This document shows positions 1 through 10,944 of a stretch of 64,000 bases of DNA, one piece after another; position 1 is the stretch's first letter, and every line of letters begins with the position of its first letter. The translations under genes were made by a program, and so were the position numbers. The notes below the pieces were generated by a model. The model was not told the origin of the DNA. It searched no databases and saw nothing but the letters and a program-made list of their open reading frames with translations. This DNA is from Ornithodoros turicata. Its lineage: Eukaryota; Arthropoda; Arachnida; Ixodida; Argasidae. Location of the stretch: assembly GCF_037126465.1 (NCBI RefSeq), contig NC_088207.1:40174143-40238142 (forward strand), given 5' to 3'.

Positions 1-1190
1 CCGGAAACCTGTCCTCATTTAAGCACTAGCATTCACTAAAATTTACTGAAAAAGACATATTTCACTCGATTTGAACAATTTCTCACGGCGCCGTGTACCG
101 TGTATAGGGTCTGACTTTTCCGGGTTAAACTCGACTCCGCTCCATTATTCCCTCACGAATCATCTTGGGACTAATTCGGGTAAATCTCGATCTCTCCTCG
201 AATTATACGTTGTGTCACGTATTATTTGCACTGTTTTGCGGCAATTTCCACGCACGTCTGATGTAAATAATATTTCAGTGCATCAGTATGCTATGCGAAG
301 CACATTTCATGTAACAACATGTAACGACGTCAATATAAATCGCAATATGTATGCATGTTTGACTAATATACAGGACTTGCGAGACTTGCACTAGTATTGC
401 GTGGGGCGCCTTGCTGGAGAGAAAGCGAAAATAATAACCCCATAATACAGAATGCATCAGTACAGCACCCGTCTTCACCCCGAATTACAGGTTTTAAAGT
501 AGCTCCCGATTTTTCGACCCTGATTACGGGAAAGGCATTTCTCCTGAAAAAGTCGGATATTTGCGTTTCAAAATGTGTGCGAAATCCCGTAGAGATGGAA
601 GGGTGCGCCCCGTTAAGACTAGACCAAGAACAAAGACAGAGTCAGCCCACTGAGTCGTGTGATGGCACGAAAACTAACGGTGTTTTCGAATTCCTTTTAC
701 CGCTCTGTATTCAAAATATTCCCAAACTCCCGCCCAATTATGTCAAATACAGATAATACAGCACCGCTGAGAACGGCTAATTTAATTTAATAACGGCTGG
801 ACTTGCTTACATTCCAACGTCTGTAGCTCTGCCGTCAAAATGGCACAAATGCAGGCAAGCTGGTGGGGCCATATTCATTATTAGGGAACCTGAGCTTCCC
901 CAATCATGGAGCTCTATATACAGTCATCGAAAACTGCTTCCATCTTTTCTGCCAGCTATGCGAGGTCTGCGCAGTGATGAAGTTCATGGTTTTCTCGTTA
1001 TTATTTCGGGAACTATAATCACCGCATTCCAAATTTTAACGCAAGCTATTTTTATTTTTGTTTGTTATGATTAGCAATTTTGAGCTCGAAGAGTACCGAA
1101 AAGCGTGGCTTCCAATATTGAAGCATGTTAGGGTGTTGTGTCAAAGGCGTTTAGACGGAGCAGCTTTATAGGGCCGTTGTTTGCGACAAG
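1..1190. other. Unassigned intergenic sequence
   Basis: I see no gene, tandem array or long inverted repeat here. Short reading frames on both strands have no recognisable domain and no supporting context. The C/G-rich words around 105-200 and 470-560 have a repeat-like feel, but I cannot name a family. Confidence 0.5.
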
Positions 1191-1220
1191 TTGTTTGGCG
1201 AACACTGTCACCGTCATCCG

Positions 1221-1290
1221 GGCGTGATGTCACGTGACAGCGCAGTCACGTGATCTATAAAGCTACGGGCGGACCTACATGGTGGTTGCT
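1221..1290 (+). promoter_or_regulatory. Candidate core promoter: two CACGTG E-boxes and a TATAAA
   Basis: Two perfect CACGTG sites lie at 1231-1236 and 1247-1252, exactly 16 bp apart. They are followed at 1256-1261 by TATAAA and then GC-rich sequence. Spacing and order would suit an RNA polymerase II core promoter with bHLH or CREB-like input reading rightwards. No supported transcript or coding exon follows within 1 kb, so this could be chance or a promoter carried by an old mobile element. Confidence 0.18.
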
Positions 1291-1931
1291 TTAAGATATA
1301 ATTCCGTGGGGTAGAAAGCACTGCTTGGTGCACGTAGAAGCTGGATGATGTACACATAAGATTAGGGCATTAAGGTACGTGTAACCTTAAAGATAACGCT
1401 ATGTTTTAATACCGTTTTTGATGATACGCTGACGGGTACTTTAGATACTTGACAATTTGTACCTAGTCTTTTGCTTTCAGTGCAATCAAATGCGAAAATG
1501 TTCGTCCTGCATTGTGAAGTACTTCGTTCTCTATCTAATGCTTTAAAGTACATATGCAATTGGAATCTAATGCGCAATTACAGCACTGACGCGTGTGCTG
1601 CAGCTCCGATACCAGCCCTCTACAGACCACTGTCTTTCCGTAACGAAGTGCCAATGTACCGAAATTGTCCTACGAATCCCTTTCCAGGTGGCGATAAGGT
1701 GTTACAGCACCCGTATCTCGGTAGCTCCTAACGTTAATTGAAATATAACGTTTACTCGAGAAGGGACGTAACCTTTAAGGTCTTAATGACCTTTTATCAG
1801 ATCGCATCAACTTCGTGACAATACCCAGCGATTTACCCTACCCCCACCCCTACCCCCACAACACCCCCAAATATTTCGCGACACCTCCAACTGCTATGGC
1901 GTAACTGTAATAATGACCCCTCTTTTTGGCA

Positions 1932-1959
1932 CCCCCCCCCCCCCACACACACACACACT
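1932..1959. repeat. Compound microsatellite C13(CA)n
   Basis: A run of 13 cytosines passes directly into about seven CA dinucleotides. A larger twin of the same composition lies at 2433-2473. Confidence 0.95.
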
Positions 1960-2094
1960 GGCCACACTGCATCCGCAACGTCACCCTATCCGTCGCGCTA
2001 CGCTAGAAACCGGGGGCTGGACTGTCCTTCTGTGGATACCTCGCTGCTGACAGGGTCACATGTTTTTTCTTTATAGCTTCTACTTGTGGCAGCA

Positions 2095-2276
2095 CACTCT
2101 GAAAGCAGAACTTCACCGTATACGACACGCAGAGAGCAACCCCTCCCCTCTAATAATACCGTTTGCTTCCCCAGATGCGTTGATGTGATGTGTCAATGAT
2201 GATGTACCGCATATCAGGAGTGATGACGGCATCATTCTGTTCATTGGATAGTCTTCAGCGTATTATGTGGGGAAGT
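2095..2276. mobile_element. Degraded copy of the CACTS palindromic MITE
   Basis: The left end reads CACTCTGAAAGCAGAACTTC, matching the terminal inverted repeat of the better copies at 32.2, 32.5 and 44.2 kb. The right part keeps words of the family's right arm (a CATCATTCTG word, then TATGTGGGGAAGTT). The outermost right bases are replaced by a LINE tail that starts at about 2277. The central GGCGTACGCC core is missing, so the copy is old or internally deleted. Confidence 0.6.
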
Positions 2277-2340
2277 TGATTTGATTTGACTTGTAAAAAG
2301 AGAAAAAATGGGAGATGTTGGGGAGATTTTCAAAATGTGT
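2277..2340 (-). mobile_element. LINE 3' tail, (TCAAA)n-type
   Basis: On the minus strand this ends in a T-rich stretch followed by repeats of TCAAA. Related tails lie at 7305-7340 and 29578-29640 (minus strand) and at 48640-48703 (plus strand). All share the word AACATCTCC just before the T-rich stretch. It is the extreme 3' end of a 5'-truncated non-LTR element with no coding part left. Confidence 0.5.
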
Positions 2341-2432
2341 GGCCCTTCTTTGAAACGTGACTCATAAGCTCTCTTCCTTTTAAGATTCTTCCCATACGCA
2401 CTGTTGTTGACACGTGTAGACTGCGTAGACTA

Positions 2433-2473
2433 CCCCCCCCCCCCCCCCCACACACACACACAAACACACACAC
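2433..2473. repeat. Compound microsatellite C17(CA)n
   Basis: A run of about 17 cytosines followed by CA repeats with one interruption. It creates glycine- and valine-rich open frames on the minus strand that are not genes. Confidence 0.95.
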
Positions 2474-2959
2474 GCACAAAATTCCTTCGAAACTGAGAGC
2501 CTGTGCGCTCTCGTCGTTGGGTTGCGTTCCCAGAGTGACAAAACAGATTTTCTAGTTGCACGTGCATTAGTGGGGTCCATGCCTCCCATACACTGCTCAC
2601 GTTTCCTGACTGCACTGAACGCAGCAGTATCTCGGCGCATCAGAGCTCATTTGCATAATTATCTTTTGGCCTAGTGCTTTTCTCGGATAGTCTCGCCGTT
2701 CGAATTCCTCCCTTGACACACTGGAATCCGCAAAGGGATAGCGTACTGCGTGGCACCGTTCGTCAATTTTATTGACTGGCTGACTCCTAAATAGCCCCAC
2801 ATTCATGAATCAGCCAGCAACTCAGAGGAATTTGATAAGTGCTTGACTAAATGAAGATTGTAATTTTATATGTATCTTTAAGTCTGTGCAGGGCTACCCA
2901 CGTATGAACTCGAATTTCCTGCCGCTCCAGCTGTACACATGTAAAGCAGTTGCGATACT

Positions 2960-3126
2960 GATTAGGCGCTCCCCTAGTGAAAAGCAGTCCAGCAACACTG
3001 AGCTTTACCTCACAGGCATTCCTCGTGTACTGCCTTCTGTAGGTCTTGCTTTTGCCGCTATTTTAGAACAAAATCGAGGAAGCAGATGACTGGTCATCCA
3101 TGTGGCACGAATAAGTTACAAAGCGC
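2960..3126 (+). repeat. Dispersed repeat R1, copy 1
   Basis: About 165 bp starting GATTAGGCGCTCC and ending near AAGTTACAAAGCG. It is clearly similar to 10603-10780, with matching blocks such as AAAAGCAGTCCAGCAACAC, AAATCGAGGAAGCAGAT and TGGTCATCCAT. Both copies have the same orientation. No coding potential and no known family recognised. It could be the subterminal part of a larger DNA transposon, because the second copy runs on into a CACTS-type MITE. Confidence 0.75.
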
Positions 3127-3129
3127 GTG

Positions 3130-4795
3130 CCCGAGAAACAGCCGGTGGCCCACACGAGACTATCCGGTGACGTCACGCGTGGTACAGGGGATACGAGAGG
3201 AAACCTTCAAAAGCTTCGGTTTCGTTTTGAGCTTCCCAGCTCTTTTGGCAACTAACGAGTCCCCGACTGCGAAATGAACTTTATTTCTCATTTCGGAAGG
3301 ATGTACCGAACTTATTTCCACAGCCATTATAATAGTTTCGGATTATCCCTTTAAGGCGGTTCTGTTCTGTATTCTGGCTTCAGTGTCGCAACTGTTTAAA
3401 GTATGTTTAACAGAATGTACTGTTACATCTACTCATGTACTTAAACTATGGTGGACGGAAGGGGCACTTGGTAACGATACAAGTGAATAAAGCAGCAAAA
3501 TGAACGCACGCAACAGAACACAGCAAAACAACTAAGTTGCAGCGTCATGCTGTGTTCCGCTGTCTGCGTTTATTTGCTGCTTTTTTTTTTTTTTCATCAT
3601 CCGCTTAAACTACAAGTCTACTACTTCTGTCGCCATTCTATACCTATATGTTCACTATTACTTTTTCTTATATTCTCAGTAGAATCTGTTTTATTTCTGT
3701 TTCAATATCAACTAGATTGTTCATAGCTGCGTAAGTTATTTATTACATTGAGACTATACTGCGCCGGTACCTCAAATCAGCGAGCAAAAGAATTCCATTT
3801 TTTTCTTTGTACTTCTAATCTAATCCAGGAATATCACGTGCGATGCCATCTCTTGTATACTGTTGCGTGTCGAAGAGAAATACGCCTCGGTAATGTGTGA
3901 GAGAGAGAGAGAGAAAGCGAGGTGTTGCTGCAGTTTTTCAAACTTGCTGATGTTCTTTCCAACAAGAGCGAAATAAACAGAAACACTGGTGCGAAGAACG
4001 GCATTTTGGGAGCCCGCTCCGACAAACTCAATACTCGTGCAATATCCCTTCGTCAAAGCGAGAAACTGCCGAGCGGGACGGCTTACGGAAGGAGATGCTA
4101 TTCATGTATGCAAGAACCTGAACCATGCAGCGCATATAGCGTGCACCTATGTAAACATGTCAGCGACGTTTCTTAAAGCTCCCTCATGCGAATACGAATC
4201 AACACTGCGGAAATACTATAGCGTATAGAGTATATAAGCAACCTCAAAGTAAAACGTAAAACCGACCGCTCAAGTGTGGATCACAGCTCCATGCTATAGC
4301 GTATCTTGTTTACTGGATTTCCGCATCATATTTTCTTTCTTCTTCTCTTTTTCTACTAGCGCGTAGAAACGCCCTACACAGGCGCGCAGAAGATACGCTG
4401 CTTGTTTTCTGTATATACGGGATTTTCTCTACCTTTTCAGTGTAAACTGAAAAAGAAAATGCGCGTGTTCTGAACGTATTATGAAGAAACATGGGACGGT
4501 TCTCTGCATTTCTGTTCTTCACTGCAGGAAATGTCTTTCGTGCGTCTGACGCTGACGCAGATTAAAACATGCACAGGGTACTCGTGAATATGGAAAAGAG
4601 GATATTATAAAGCGAACACAACCAATGCTTGGGTATGTTCCTATACGCTCACACACAAAGTTTTGACCGGAGCGATGCCGCGTATACGAGCTGAAGTGTC
4701 GTTAGCTGTATACCGTGTCTTCGTACGGTTTTCTCGGGCTCGTTCTCTTGTTACTGGCACGCCTTTCTCCCAGAATCGAACTGAATGATTTTTGT
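3130..4795. other. Unassigned sequence
   Basis: Apart from the foldback at 3491-3581 and a short GA run at 3899-3914, I see nothing classifiable. Reading frames are short and overlap on both strands without any domain. Confidence 0.5.
3491..3581. repeat. Foldback (inverted repeat) of ~90 bp
   Basis: The left arm starts AGCAGCAAAATGAACGCACG and the right arm is its imperfect reverse complement, ending in a TTTGCTGCT block. The innermost matching word is AACACAGCA / TGCTGTGTT. A T12 run follows. It is probably a small non-autonomous DNA element or a hairpin relic. Confidence 0.65.
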
Positions 4796-4809
4796 TGCAG
4801 TTGTTGTTG

Positions 4810-4840
<31 letters not shown>

Positions 4841-4990
4841 GGGGGGGGGGGGGTATGTATAGATGGTAAAAATAAAAAAAGGAAGGGAAAGTGAGGCTTC
4901 CTACTCTCAAAAGCAAAGAGACGCAAACAAAAAGGAAGAAGAAGAAACAAAACAGGTTTCTGTTGGGGAGGGGGAATATATATTGATTGT
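4796..4990 (-). mobile_element. LINE 3' UTR end with G/C homopolymer tail
   Basis: On the minus strand this has the layout of the 3' ends at 28.5, 31.3, 36.2 and 41.0 kb: an AAGCC word, a CTTTCCCTTCC word, a T/A-rich stretch, then a run of 14 C (plus-strand G at 4840-4853). Beyond the homopolymer come GGT and GTT repeats on the plus strand. No coding sequence is left. Confidence 0.6.
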
Positions 4991-6165
4991 GTATATTGTG
5001 GCCATAGGCTAGGTGAATTCATGCAGAAAAACGCTGCCTTAACTTGGCTAATTTTGGAGTTAAGCTAGCAAAATTAGCTTAATTAATGTGTGACATGTGT
5101 GCTGACTACTAGAACGTGTGACACAAGAATGTCGCAGGACTAAGTACCGTTGACCCCATATGCATACGGTGCATACTTTTCGAATTAAATATTTTTACAT
5201 GGACGTGGTTACTAACACATCCTGCATGTGAAAATATACCTATATGCATTACTTGCCATGTGCACAATACGGTGTTATAATGAGTTTGGCACACCGCCAT
5301 TTTGTGCACACAGGTGACAGGTCTTCAGAAGACTGCAATCACACGCATAAAAATGGGTATAGAAATGTCCGTACACGTCCTTAATGCATATATCTGTACA
5401 TTATAGCGGTAAAATAAAACTTGTTTTCATCGACTAGCACATCCACTGCTCGTTTAGGGTATTCCCTTCAGAAGTCGACAAATTCGGTAGGCTGAATCCG
5501 TTCGCCGGACGGGCTTATATGCTGTCACCGCTATTCGAAACTCAGCTCTTCGTACGAGTGCGCAAGCGCGACTGTGCCACACAATGTTTCAAACAAAAGG
5601 GCGTGAGGACATGAGAAAAGGATGAAGCTATACGACACGCTGACGAAATTAGGCTAGCGAGACACAAGAAGCAGACAGGCTGGAATTTACGCTTCCTCGG
5701 TTTTTAGTCAGTACGGTTTGTCCATAAAAAATAAGAAAGTTTCCATAACGCACTTCTCGACAAGAGCGGCGAAGGACGTTAAACGCTTTAATAATGCATG
5801 ATGTGAAATGAGAGTAACAATTTTACAGTCGCTCCAAACTGCTTTCGCAACGCGCACATGAAATGCGAGACAGCAGACAATAACGCTCCTCGTGACACGA
5901 GTTCGTGCTTCTCATGTCGTGCTCCGTTCCACCTCCCGAAAGAGGAAGAAATGATAGCGTCGCTAAGGACCCCATTCGTATTCACCAAAGTGTTGTGATA
6001 CGTGAAGGATGTCGCAACGTAATTCGAAAATGATTCATGGAGTTGATCATTACTCAGTTGTTTTACTTGCATGGCACACTTTCAGCCGCTTTTATGCACA
6101 TTGCTTACGACTGTTGACAAAAAGTTGAAAAACGGTCAGGTTTCTTACGAGAAGCAACAACTACT
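4991..6165. other. Unassigned sequence
   Basis: AT-rich with scattered short inverted words (for example around 5038-5085). No domain-bearing frame, tandem array or clear element end. Confidence 0.5.
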
Positions 6166-6170
6166 TCTTT

Positions 6171-6262
6171 ATGTTCTTGTTGTTTGATGCCTTCTGTCCG
6201 TGTCGTGTCCGTGTTCTGTCTGTGTCCGTGTGTGTTCTGTCTGTCTGTGTGTGATGTGTAAG
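6171..6262. repeat. TG/TC-rich simple sequence
   Basis: Degenerate repeats of GTGTCCGTGT and CTGTCTGTGT type across about 90 bp. The reading frames through it are low-complexity shadows. Confidence 0.8.
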
Positions 6263-7190
6263 GGGTCGTGGAATGACAAGAAGCATTGTTGTTTTGAATT
6301 AACCATACCTATGTGGCAAAAAAAAAACAAAAAAAATGGCTGCATGCTTGGCATTCTACAAATCCCGTAACTTATAACCATCTTTCGATCCCGATCTTCG
6401 GTCGCCCGCGTTTGGACGCCATTGCCAGCAGCTTCTTCCTTTTTCTCTTCTCTCTCTTCTTTTCCTCCTCTCCCTCCACAACTCTTACGGGCGGACATGC
6501 AGGGCTGTCAACGTTGGTGGACTCTGTAAAACTATCGCTTGAAAATACCGATGAAAGAAGCTGGCAACCTCACTTCTTTATTTGTGCGAGCATTTTTCTT
6601 TCGGCTATGTTCTTGTCAACGAGAACTAGCAAGAGAACGAGACGCGCTGTGAACCGCAAAGTTACAAGCGGGGCTACACGGTACACTTCCCGAAACGACG
6701 TTTTCTGCTTTTCCACGTGTGGCTCCGGTGTCACGGGGACGGTCCGCGATGATCGATGGGAGTAGAGCACGGTGTCACGGAGAGTGATGCGTTTCTGAAT
6801 ACCGCAAAGCATATGATACATGTGCACGTTTATACGCACCCTCCCAAGAGCGCATCTCATACTTGCCGTAGGGGGGAGCCATAGTACAGGACGCGACAGG
6901 CGCGTACCATTTTCGTGATCACTCATAAGGCCCGCTTATACTTGGGCGATCATCCGTATACAGAACAAGCCAAGGGAGATAATTCATCATCGAAGAAACA
7001 TCGGGGGTTTTGTGCCAGGCATACATGGCACAGACTGCGTGTAGCCGAGCCCAACATTAGCGTAAGTCAGCCAAGTAAGTCAGCCATTAGCGTAAGTCAG
7101 CGTAAGTAGCCGAAAGCAGCGTCGTGGATAGTTTACCTACATTACACCCCCTAACGTCCATATGGTGTGCCCCTGTAGCGCACCTACAAT
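6263..7190. other. Unassigned sequence with a small degenerate tandem
   Basis: No element or gene recognised. Between 7058 and 7110 a short unit of the type GCGTAAGTCAGCC recurs about four times with variations. Confidence 0.5.
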
Positions 7191-7260
7191 GTCAATTGCA
7201 AATTCAATTTCCCCATATTGTTTAAATTTGTTTATCAATTTATCCACGGCCGTTTCCTAA
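7191..7260 (-). mobile_element. LINE 3' UTR fragment, GATAAA/AATTGAATTT type
   Basis: Antisense to a 3' UTR block also seen at 11600-11655 and 41240-41310 (minus) and 44462-44540 (plus). The shared words are AAATTCAATTTC and TTTATCAA / CTTATCAA. At 41.0-41.5 kb the block lies between a LINE C-terminus and a poly(C)-type tail, which fixes its identity as 3' UTR. Confidence 0.45.
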
Positions 7261-7457
7261 CTAGGGGTCTGTGGTTCCCCCATCCATATCCACTACCCCT
7301 CGTGATGATTGATTGATTGAAAGAAAGAAAAAAATGGGGATTGTAGCCCTCATCACGAGGGCCGGCTACCCCAGATCACCTAAGGAAAGGAATTCCAGAC
7401 ACATCCACCATCACCCACTGGAGATGTCGCGAAGCGGCGACGAACGCCACAGACAGG

Positions 7458-7778
7458 TCATAGCCCATCTAACAGCTTGGTGTCCCTTAAAAACTGTGTA
7501 ACGGCTCGCAAAGCTGGCAGTTGAGTGCTCATTGGCCATGGGCCCAGCACCTTCTGCACTCCGAAGGGTCGATTGTCAACCCGGCCTAACGCGGCTACAA
7601 GTCTGTCACGACACTCAGAGTATCTTGGGCACGTAACTATAATATGTTCGACGTCTTCGATTGAGCCACAGACTGGACAATTAGGAGAGTCCGCCTTCCC
7701 AAGCCTGTACAGGAGTCTTGCACTGTATGGTACATTGAGCCGGAGCCTGTGAAACAATGACGTAATCTGCCGTGGCAT
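7458..7778 (-). pseudogene. LINE ORF2 C-terminus with C-x2-C-x7-H-x4-C
   Basis: The 106-residue frame has a basic stretch (LFHRLRLNVPYSARLLYRLG) followed by C34-x2-C37-x7-H45-x4-C50 (core NCPVCGSIEDVEHIIVTC). A leucine-rich tail ending FLRDTKLLDGL comes before the stop. This is the typical end of ORF2p of non-LTR elements, after the RNase H domain; the Cys/His motif is thought to bind nucleic acid. All four metal ligands are intact and there is no internal stop, so this is the best-preserved protein fragment in the window. Upstream the frame runs into the inverted duplication and no reverse transcriptase remains, so the element is dead. Related C-termini occur at 25.6, 26.5, 31.6, 41.4, 49.8 and 56.9 kb. 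Confidence 0.8.
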
Positions 7779-7806
7779 GGATGTTGACTACCCCTCGTCC
7801 TAATGC

Positions 7807-8016
7807 CAATTGAGAAAGAAGCCGTGGGTGTTCGTTACATTGTCTGGCGTAGTTCTCAATCTCTCCAGGTGCGATGCTGGTGTACGTAACAGAGAGGGCA
7901 TTAGGACTACCCCTCGTCCTAATGCCCTCTCTGTTACGTACACCAGCATCGCACCTGGAGAGATTGAGAACTACGCCAGACAATGTAACGAACACCCACG
8001 GCTTCTTTCTCAATTG
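7807..8016. repeat. Perfect 100-bp inverted repeat with 10-nt loop
   Basis: 7807-7906 is the exact reverse complement of 7917-8016, with loop CTACCCCTCG between. A 22-bp direct repeat (starting GACTACCCCTCGTCC) lies at 7786-7807 and again at 7905-7926. The right arm continues the LINE reading direction, so the left arm is the duplicated, inverted part. Zero mismatches in 100 bp amid badly decayed neighbours is striking. Confidence 0.97.
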
Positions 8017-8239
8017 GAACAATTCTCCACTGATAGTGTACGCGGATCTCTCTGTATCAGCGTCACTCCACTTCACTCCACTCCAGTTGAAAGAGGTTGC
8101 AAAGTGGGTCTAAGAACTTTGGCGTTGATTTAGTGGTTGCTTAACTCCTGCGCACGGCGCGAGCTTCCATGTATTATACGTGCGAGGGGCGTTCAAGTCA
8201 AACCGGGACTTGTGACCTACAAACCGGGACCGGGACCGC

Positions 8240-8443
8240 CTGTGCTGTCTGAGGTTTTCCCTGGGTTTTCCAAATACTTTCCAGACTAATGTCGACATAG
8301 TTCCCCCTGAAGTCGGGCCAGGGCACATACTAACCCCCCACCCTGTCTCCCACCCCCTCCTCCTACCCTTCTCCATCTGTCCACATCTGTACGCGGCTCA
8401 TAGCCACAGTTGCTTCGCGGCGCTAACACGCAATAAAAAAAAA
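8240..8443 (+). mobile_element. SINE, 5'-truncated, plus strand
   Basis: Contains the body of the tRNA-derived SINE found at 20950-21243 and, reversed, at 39.4, 50.3 and 61.6 kb: TGTGCTGTCTGAGGTTTTCC, CCTGAAGTCGGGCCAGG, CATCTGTCCACATCTGTACG, GTTGCTTCGCGGCGCTAACA, then CAATAAAAAAAA. The tRNA head is absent. Just upstream (8184-8235) stands a GAGGGGCGTTCAAGTCAAAC word that resembles a mariner-type end, though no partner end was found. Confidence 0.85.
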
Positions 8444-8946
8444 GAACTTGCGAAGACGCCGCGCAAAACAGTTGTCTCTGCCTGAGTGCCGAAGTGACGG
8501 TAAAACGGAAAACGTGTCCCTACAAATAGAACGCGTCAGCCACAACGTTCCGCATCGTTGTGTTCCCTGCTAGGGCGGTGAGGAATAAGGATGAAATGTG
8601 GTGAAGGTGGCAGAGTTAATACAGAGCTCTAGACAATGGTACCCAAGAGCGTTGGGGCCCCAGAGGAATAAGGAGTTATCATATAGCGCATGCCCGCGGA
8701 GCCCATACAGTGTTTTGTGCAGTGCACAGTGATGAGCCCTTGTCTATTTGGGCTCCCAAAGCGCTTGAGTACGAAACTGCGATGACGGCAACGTATTTCA
8801 AAAAACGAGCTCGCGGATAATCGATGTTTCTTGTGACGCTTTCTGTGGAAGGGATTGAAATCCGAAAGACGATTCTTGGTAACGTTCTTTGTAGTGTATG
8901 GTGTAATTCCGAGAAGTTCGGAAGAACGTTCCGAATGATCATAACT
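8444..8946. other. Unassigned sequence
   Basis: No recognisable domain or repeat structure in this 500-bp stretch between the SINE and the AGGC-rich element. Confidence 0.45.
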
Positions 8947-9520
8947 TCTAGGGCCCGGAAATCTAGGCACTAAAAACGACGGAAATAGGCAAGTATTTAG
9001 GCCCCCCTAAATGCCAAAATATAGGCAATAAAATGCAAAAATAGGAACGTTAATCTGGTACGCTTTTTGGCTTTGTTGATGTTTCAGAATGCTCCATCGA
9101 CGAAAACTTGCTCGTTTAAAGGCTACGGTACCATACTAACCTCGGGGTCTGGTACACGTATGCTGAGGCAGCTGGGAACCACACTATATTGAATAATACT
9201 TTTAGCTTTCCGCCCTCGAAGATCTTGAAAGGTCCAGAGTTGCCAAATCTTTGAATCAGATGTACGCAAAAAAAAAAAAAAAAAAGAAAGAAAGAAGGAA
9301 CAGAAGGCGCGAACACGCAGCAACAAAAAGCAAAATGCAGCACTCAGCCCGAGCCTGAAAGTCGCACTCTCACTTCCTCCTCTAGAAAAAAAGGCTCTTA
9401 TGGCGTCTAAAAATGTTAAAAATGGCCACAATTCAAAGGAGCCGGTAAAATGGCAGGCAACACCGAAAATGTCGTATTTAGGCGTTTCTAGGCATTTATG
9501 GGTAAATGCCTAGAAATCGT
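8947..9520. mobile_element. Possible non-autonomous DNA element with AGGC-type subterminal repeats
   Basis: Both ends carry clusters of the word TAGGC / GCCTA. The left end has CTAGGCAC, ATAGGCAAG, TTTAGGCCC and ATAGGCAATAAA; the right end has TTTAGGCG, CTAGGCATTT and AAATGCCTAGAAA. The outermost words AAATCTAGGCA and TTTCTAGGCATT fit as poor terminal repeats. Short repeated words inside both ends are typical of hAT elements, where transposase binds subterminally. The middle has only low-complexity frames (an A-run at 9269-9284), and no target duplication was found. Confidence 0.4.
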
Positions 9521-9595
9521 GTGTACTGTTCTCAAGCGGTGAATCACCCAGTCATGATTTATTAGTTATTGCTGTTGTTCTCAAGTGAAGTTAGT

Positions 9596-10045
9596 TTAAG
9601 ACTGGAAGTGGTAACGGTAATGGTAACAGAAGCGGAATACACGTATTAACGAAATGGGAATTAGAGATGATAACGGAAACAGGAAGGCATACCACGTTCC
9701 TCCTTCGCCGGAAACGACAACGGAGTCGAAAACAGTTGGCTGGTATTTAATGCTATGAGTGTTATGTAACGATATGAGTAATTTTTTCCAAGAACAACAA
9801 TCCATGTGATACATGCCCTGCATACCACAGGACGGCACGCCATCGGGGCATGGGATCGTCTCTTTGCTCGTCCCATTCCCAGTCACTCTTGATGAAAGCA
9901 CATTCAAAAGAGATATGCAGAATATGCTCCACGGCATAATTCCAGGACGCGCGCCTACGACTTTCTCTTTTGACCTTTGCGAGGCAGCGCGGTTTTCGTA
10001 GCGTCCATCTGTCGACTGCCTCTCGTGAGACACACATTTTTGCAC
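9596..10045 (-). pseudogene. Doubtful LINE-like 3' fragment
   Basis: Two overlapping minus-strand frames run through here. One contains VEHILHISFECAF, which resembles the VEHIL...C end motif of LINE ORF2. The 3' boundary near 9596-9640 holds GGTAAC/GGTAAT repeats that look like a LINE tail. The upstream CxxC pair is not evident and the frames are otherwise unlike known C-termini. It may be a chance match. Confidence 0.25.
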
Positions 10046-10602
10046 ATTTCCTGACCGCGCATGCGAACAGGGCCGACAGTAGACGCCTCCTTTTTATATA
10101 TCACGATGCTGACCATCACCCGCTCGAGCTGATATCATGAAGCACGGCTTAATATGAGTGTTTTAATATAATGTCATCCACCTTCATGCGTCAATGGTAC
10201 GCTTCAATCCCGCTGCTGTGTTCACTGCCTGCGATAACCAGCAGAGGTAACTAAATGGACATTTTTTTTTTTGTACTGACGTTTGGAAAAGTAATATTTT
10301 CACGAAGTTGCACGCACGTTTTTGCGTAGAGTGTTTGATTTGCGTAGTGTGATGATTTGACAAGTGGATTGCTGAGCTGATTGATCTTGCGGAGCTTTGT
10401 CCGGTTTTTTTACGCTATACTTTCTCCTTTCATTACCTTGAGACTGCGCACACACAAAAAAAGAAAGAAAAAAAAAGAAAAATATATAAACGTGTTGACG
10501 TAACAGTGCGACATCAATCCGTATCGTATGATATTTCAGTGAATACAATTTTTCATCCCCAAGTGACATAGATAATTAGAAAAGGAATATTTTCCTTTGA
10601 GT
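10046..10602. other. Unassigned sequence
   Basis: No gene or element recognised. Homopolymer T and A runs occur at 10262-10273 and 10456-10480. Confidence 0.5.
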
Positions 10603-10780
10603 GATTAGGCGCTCCTCCACGGAAAAGCAGTCCAGCAACACCGGGCTACACCTCACCGATATTCCTCATCTACGGCTTTCTGTAGGCTTTGCTTCTACCT
10701 CTAGCGAATATTTTAGAACGAAATCGAGGAAGCAGATTTCTGGTCATCCATATGTGGCACGAAAAAGTTACGAAGCGGGT
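10603..10780 (+). repeat. Dispersed repeat R1, copy 2
   Basis: Same family and orientation as 2960-3126. It keeps GATTAGGCGCTCC at the left edge and an extra AATATTTTAGAACG block in the middle. A CACTS-family MITE lies 165 bp downstream. Confidence 0.75.
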
Positions 10781-10944
10781 GGGTTATGCGTACCTCCGCG
10801 TTGCCGTCTGATTGGGTGCTACAATTCTTCAGATAACGTAACAAAGGATAGAGGTATTTTGATGGCTGTTCGTATACTCGCCATTATACATGCCCTTCTG
10901 CACCGCTTCCTGTTTGTTGGCAAAACGACATCCGGTTTCACAGC

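Larger units (their letters stand above)
7305..8100 (-). mobile_element. 5'-truncated LINE (minus strand) with inverted duplication
   Basis: Read on the minus strand: an RNase H-like edge near 8080-8020, then sequence that now forms a perfect inverted duplication (7807-8016), then the ORF2 C-terminus (7458-7778), then a ~120-bp 3' UTR ending at about 7305 in repeats of ATCAATCA. The architecture suits an I/R1/LOA-like LINE, where a Cys/His motif follows reverse transcriptase and RNase H. The 5' part is absent, as is normal for target-primed reverse transcription. Confidence 0.7.

Noticed and set aside
6313..6765. 150-codon plus-strand frame with a Lys/Gln start and a Phe/Leu/Ser-rich stretch
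   Set aside because: Begins in an A-run and crosses a CT-rich tract; no domain and a competing frame of similar length on the other strand.
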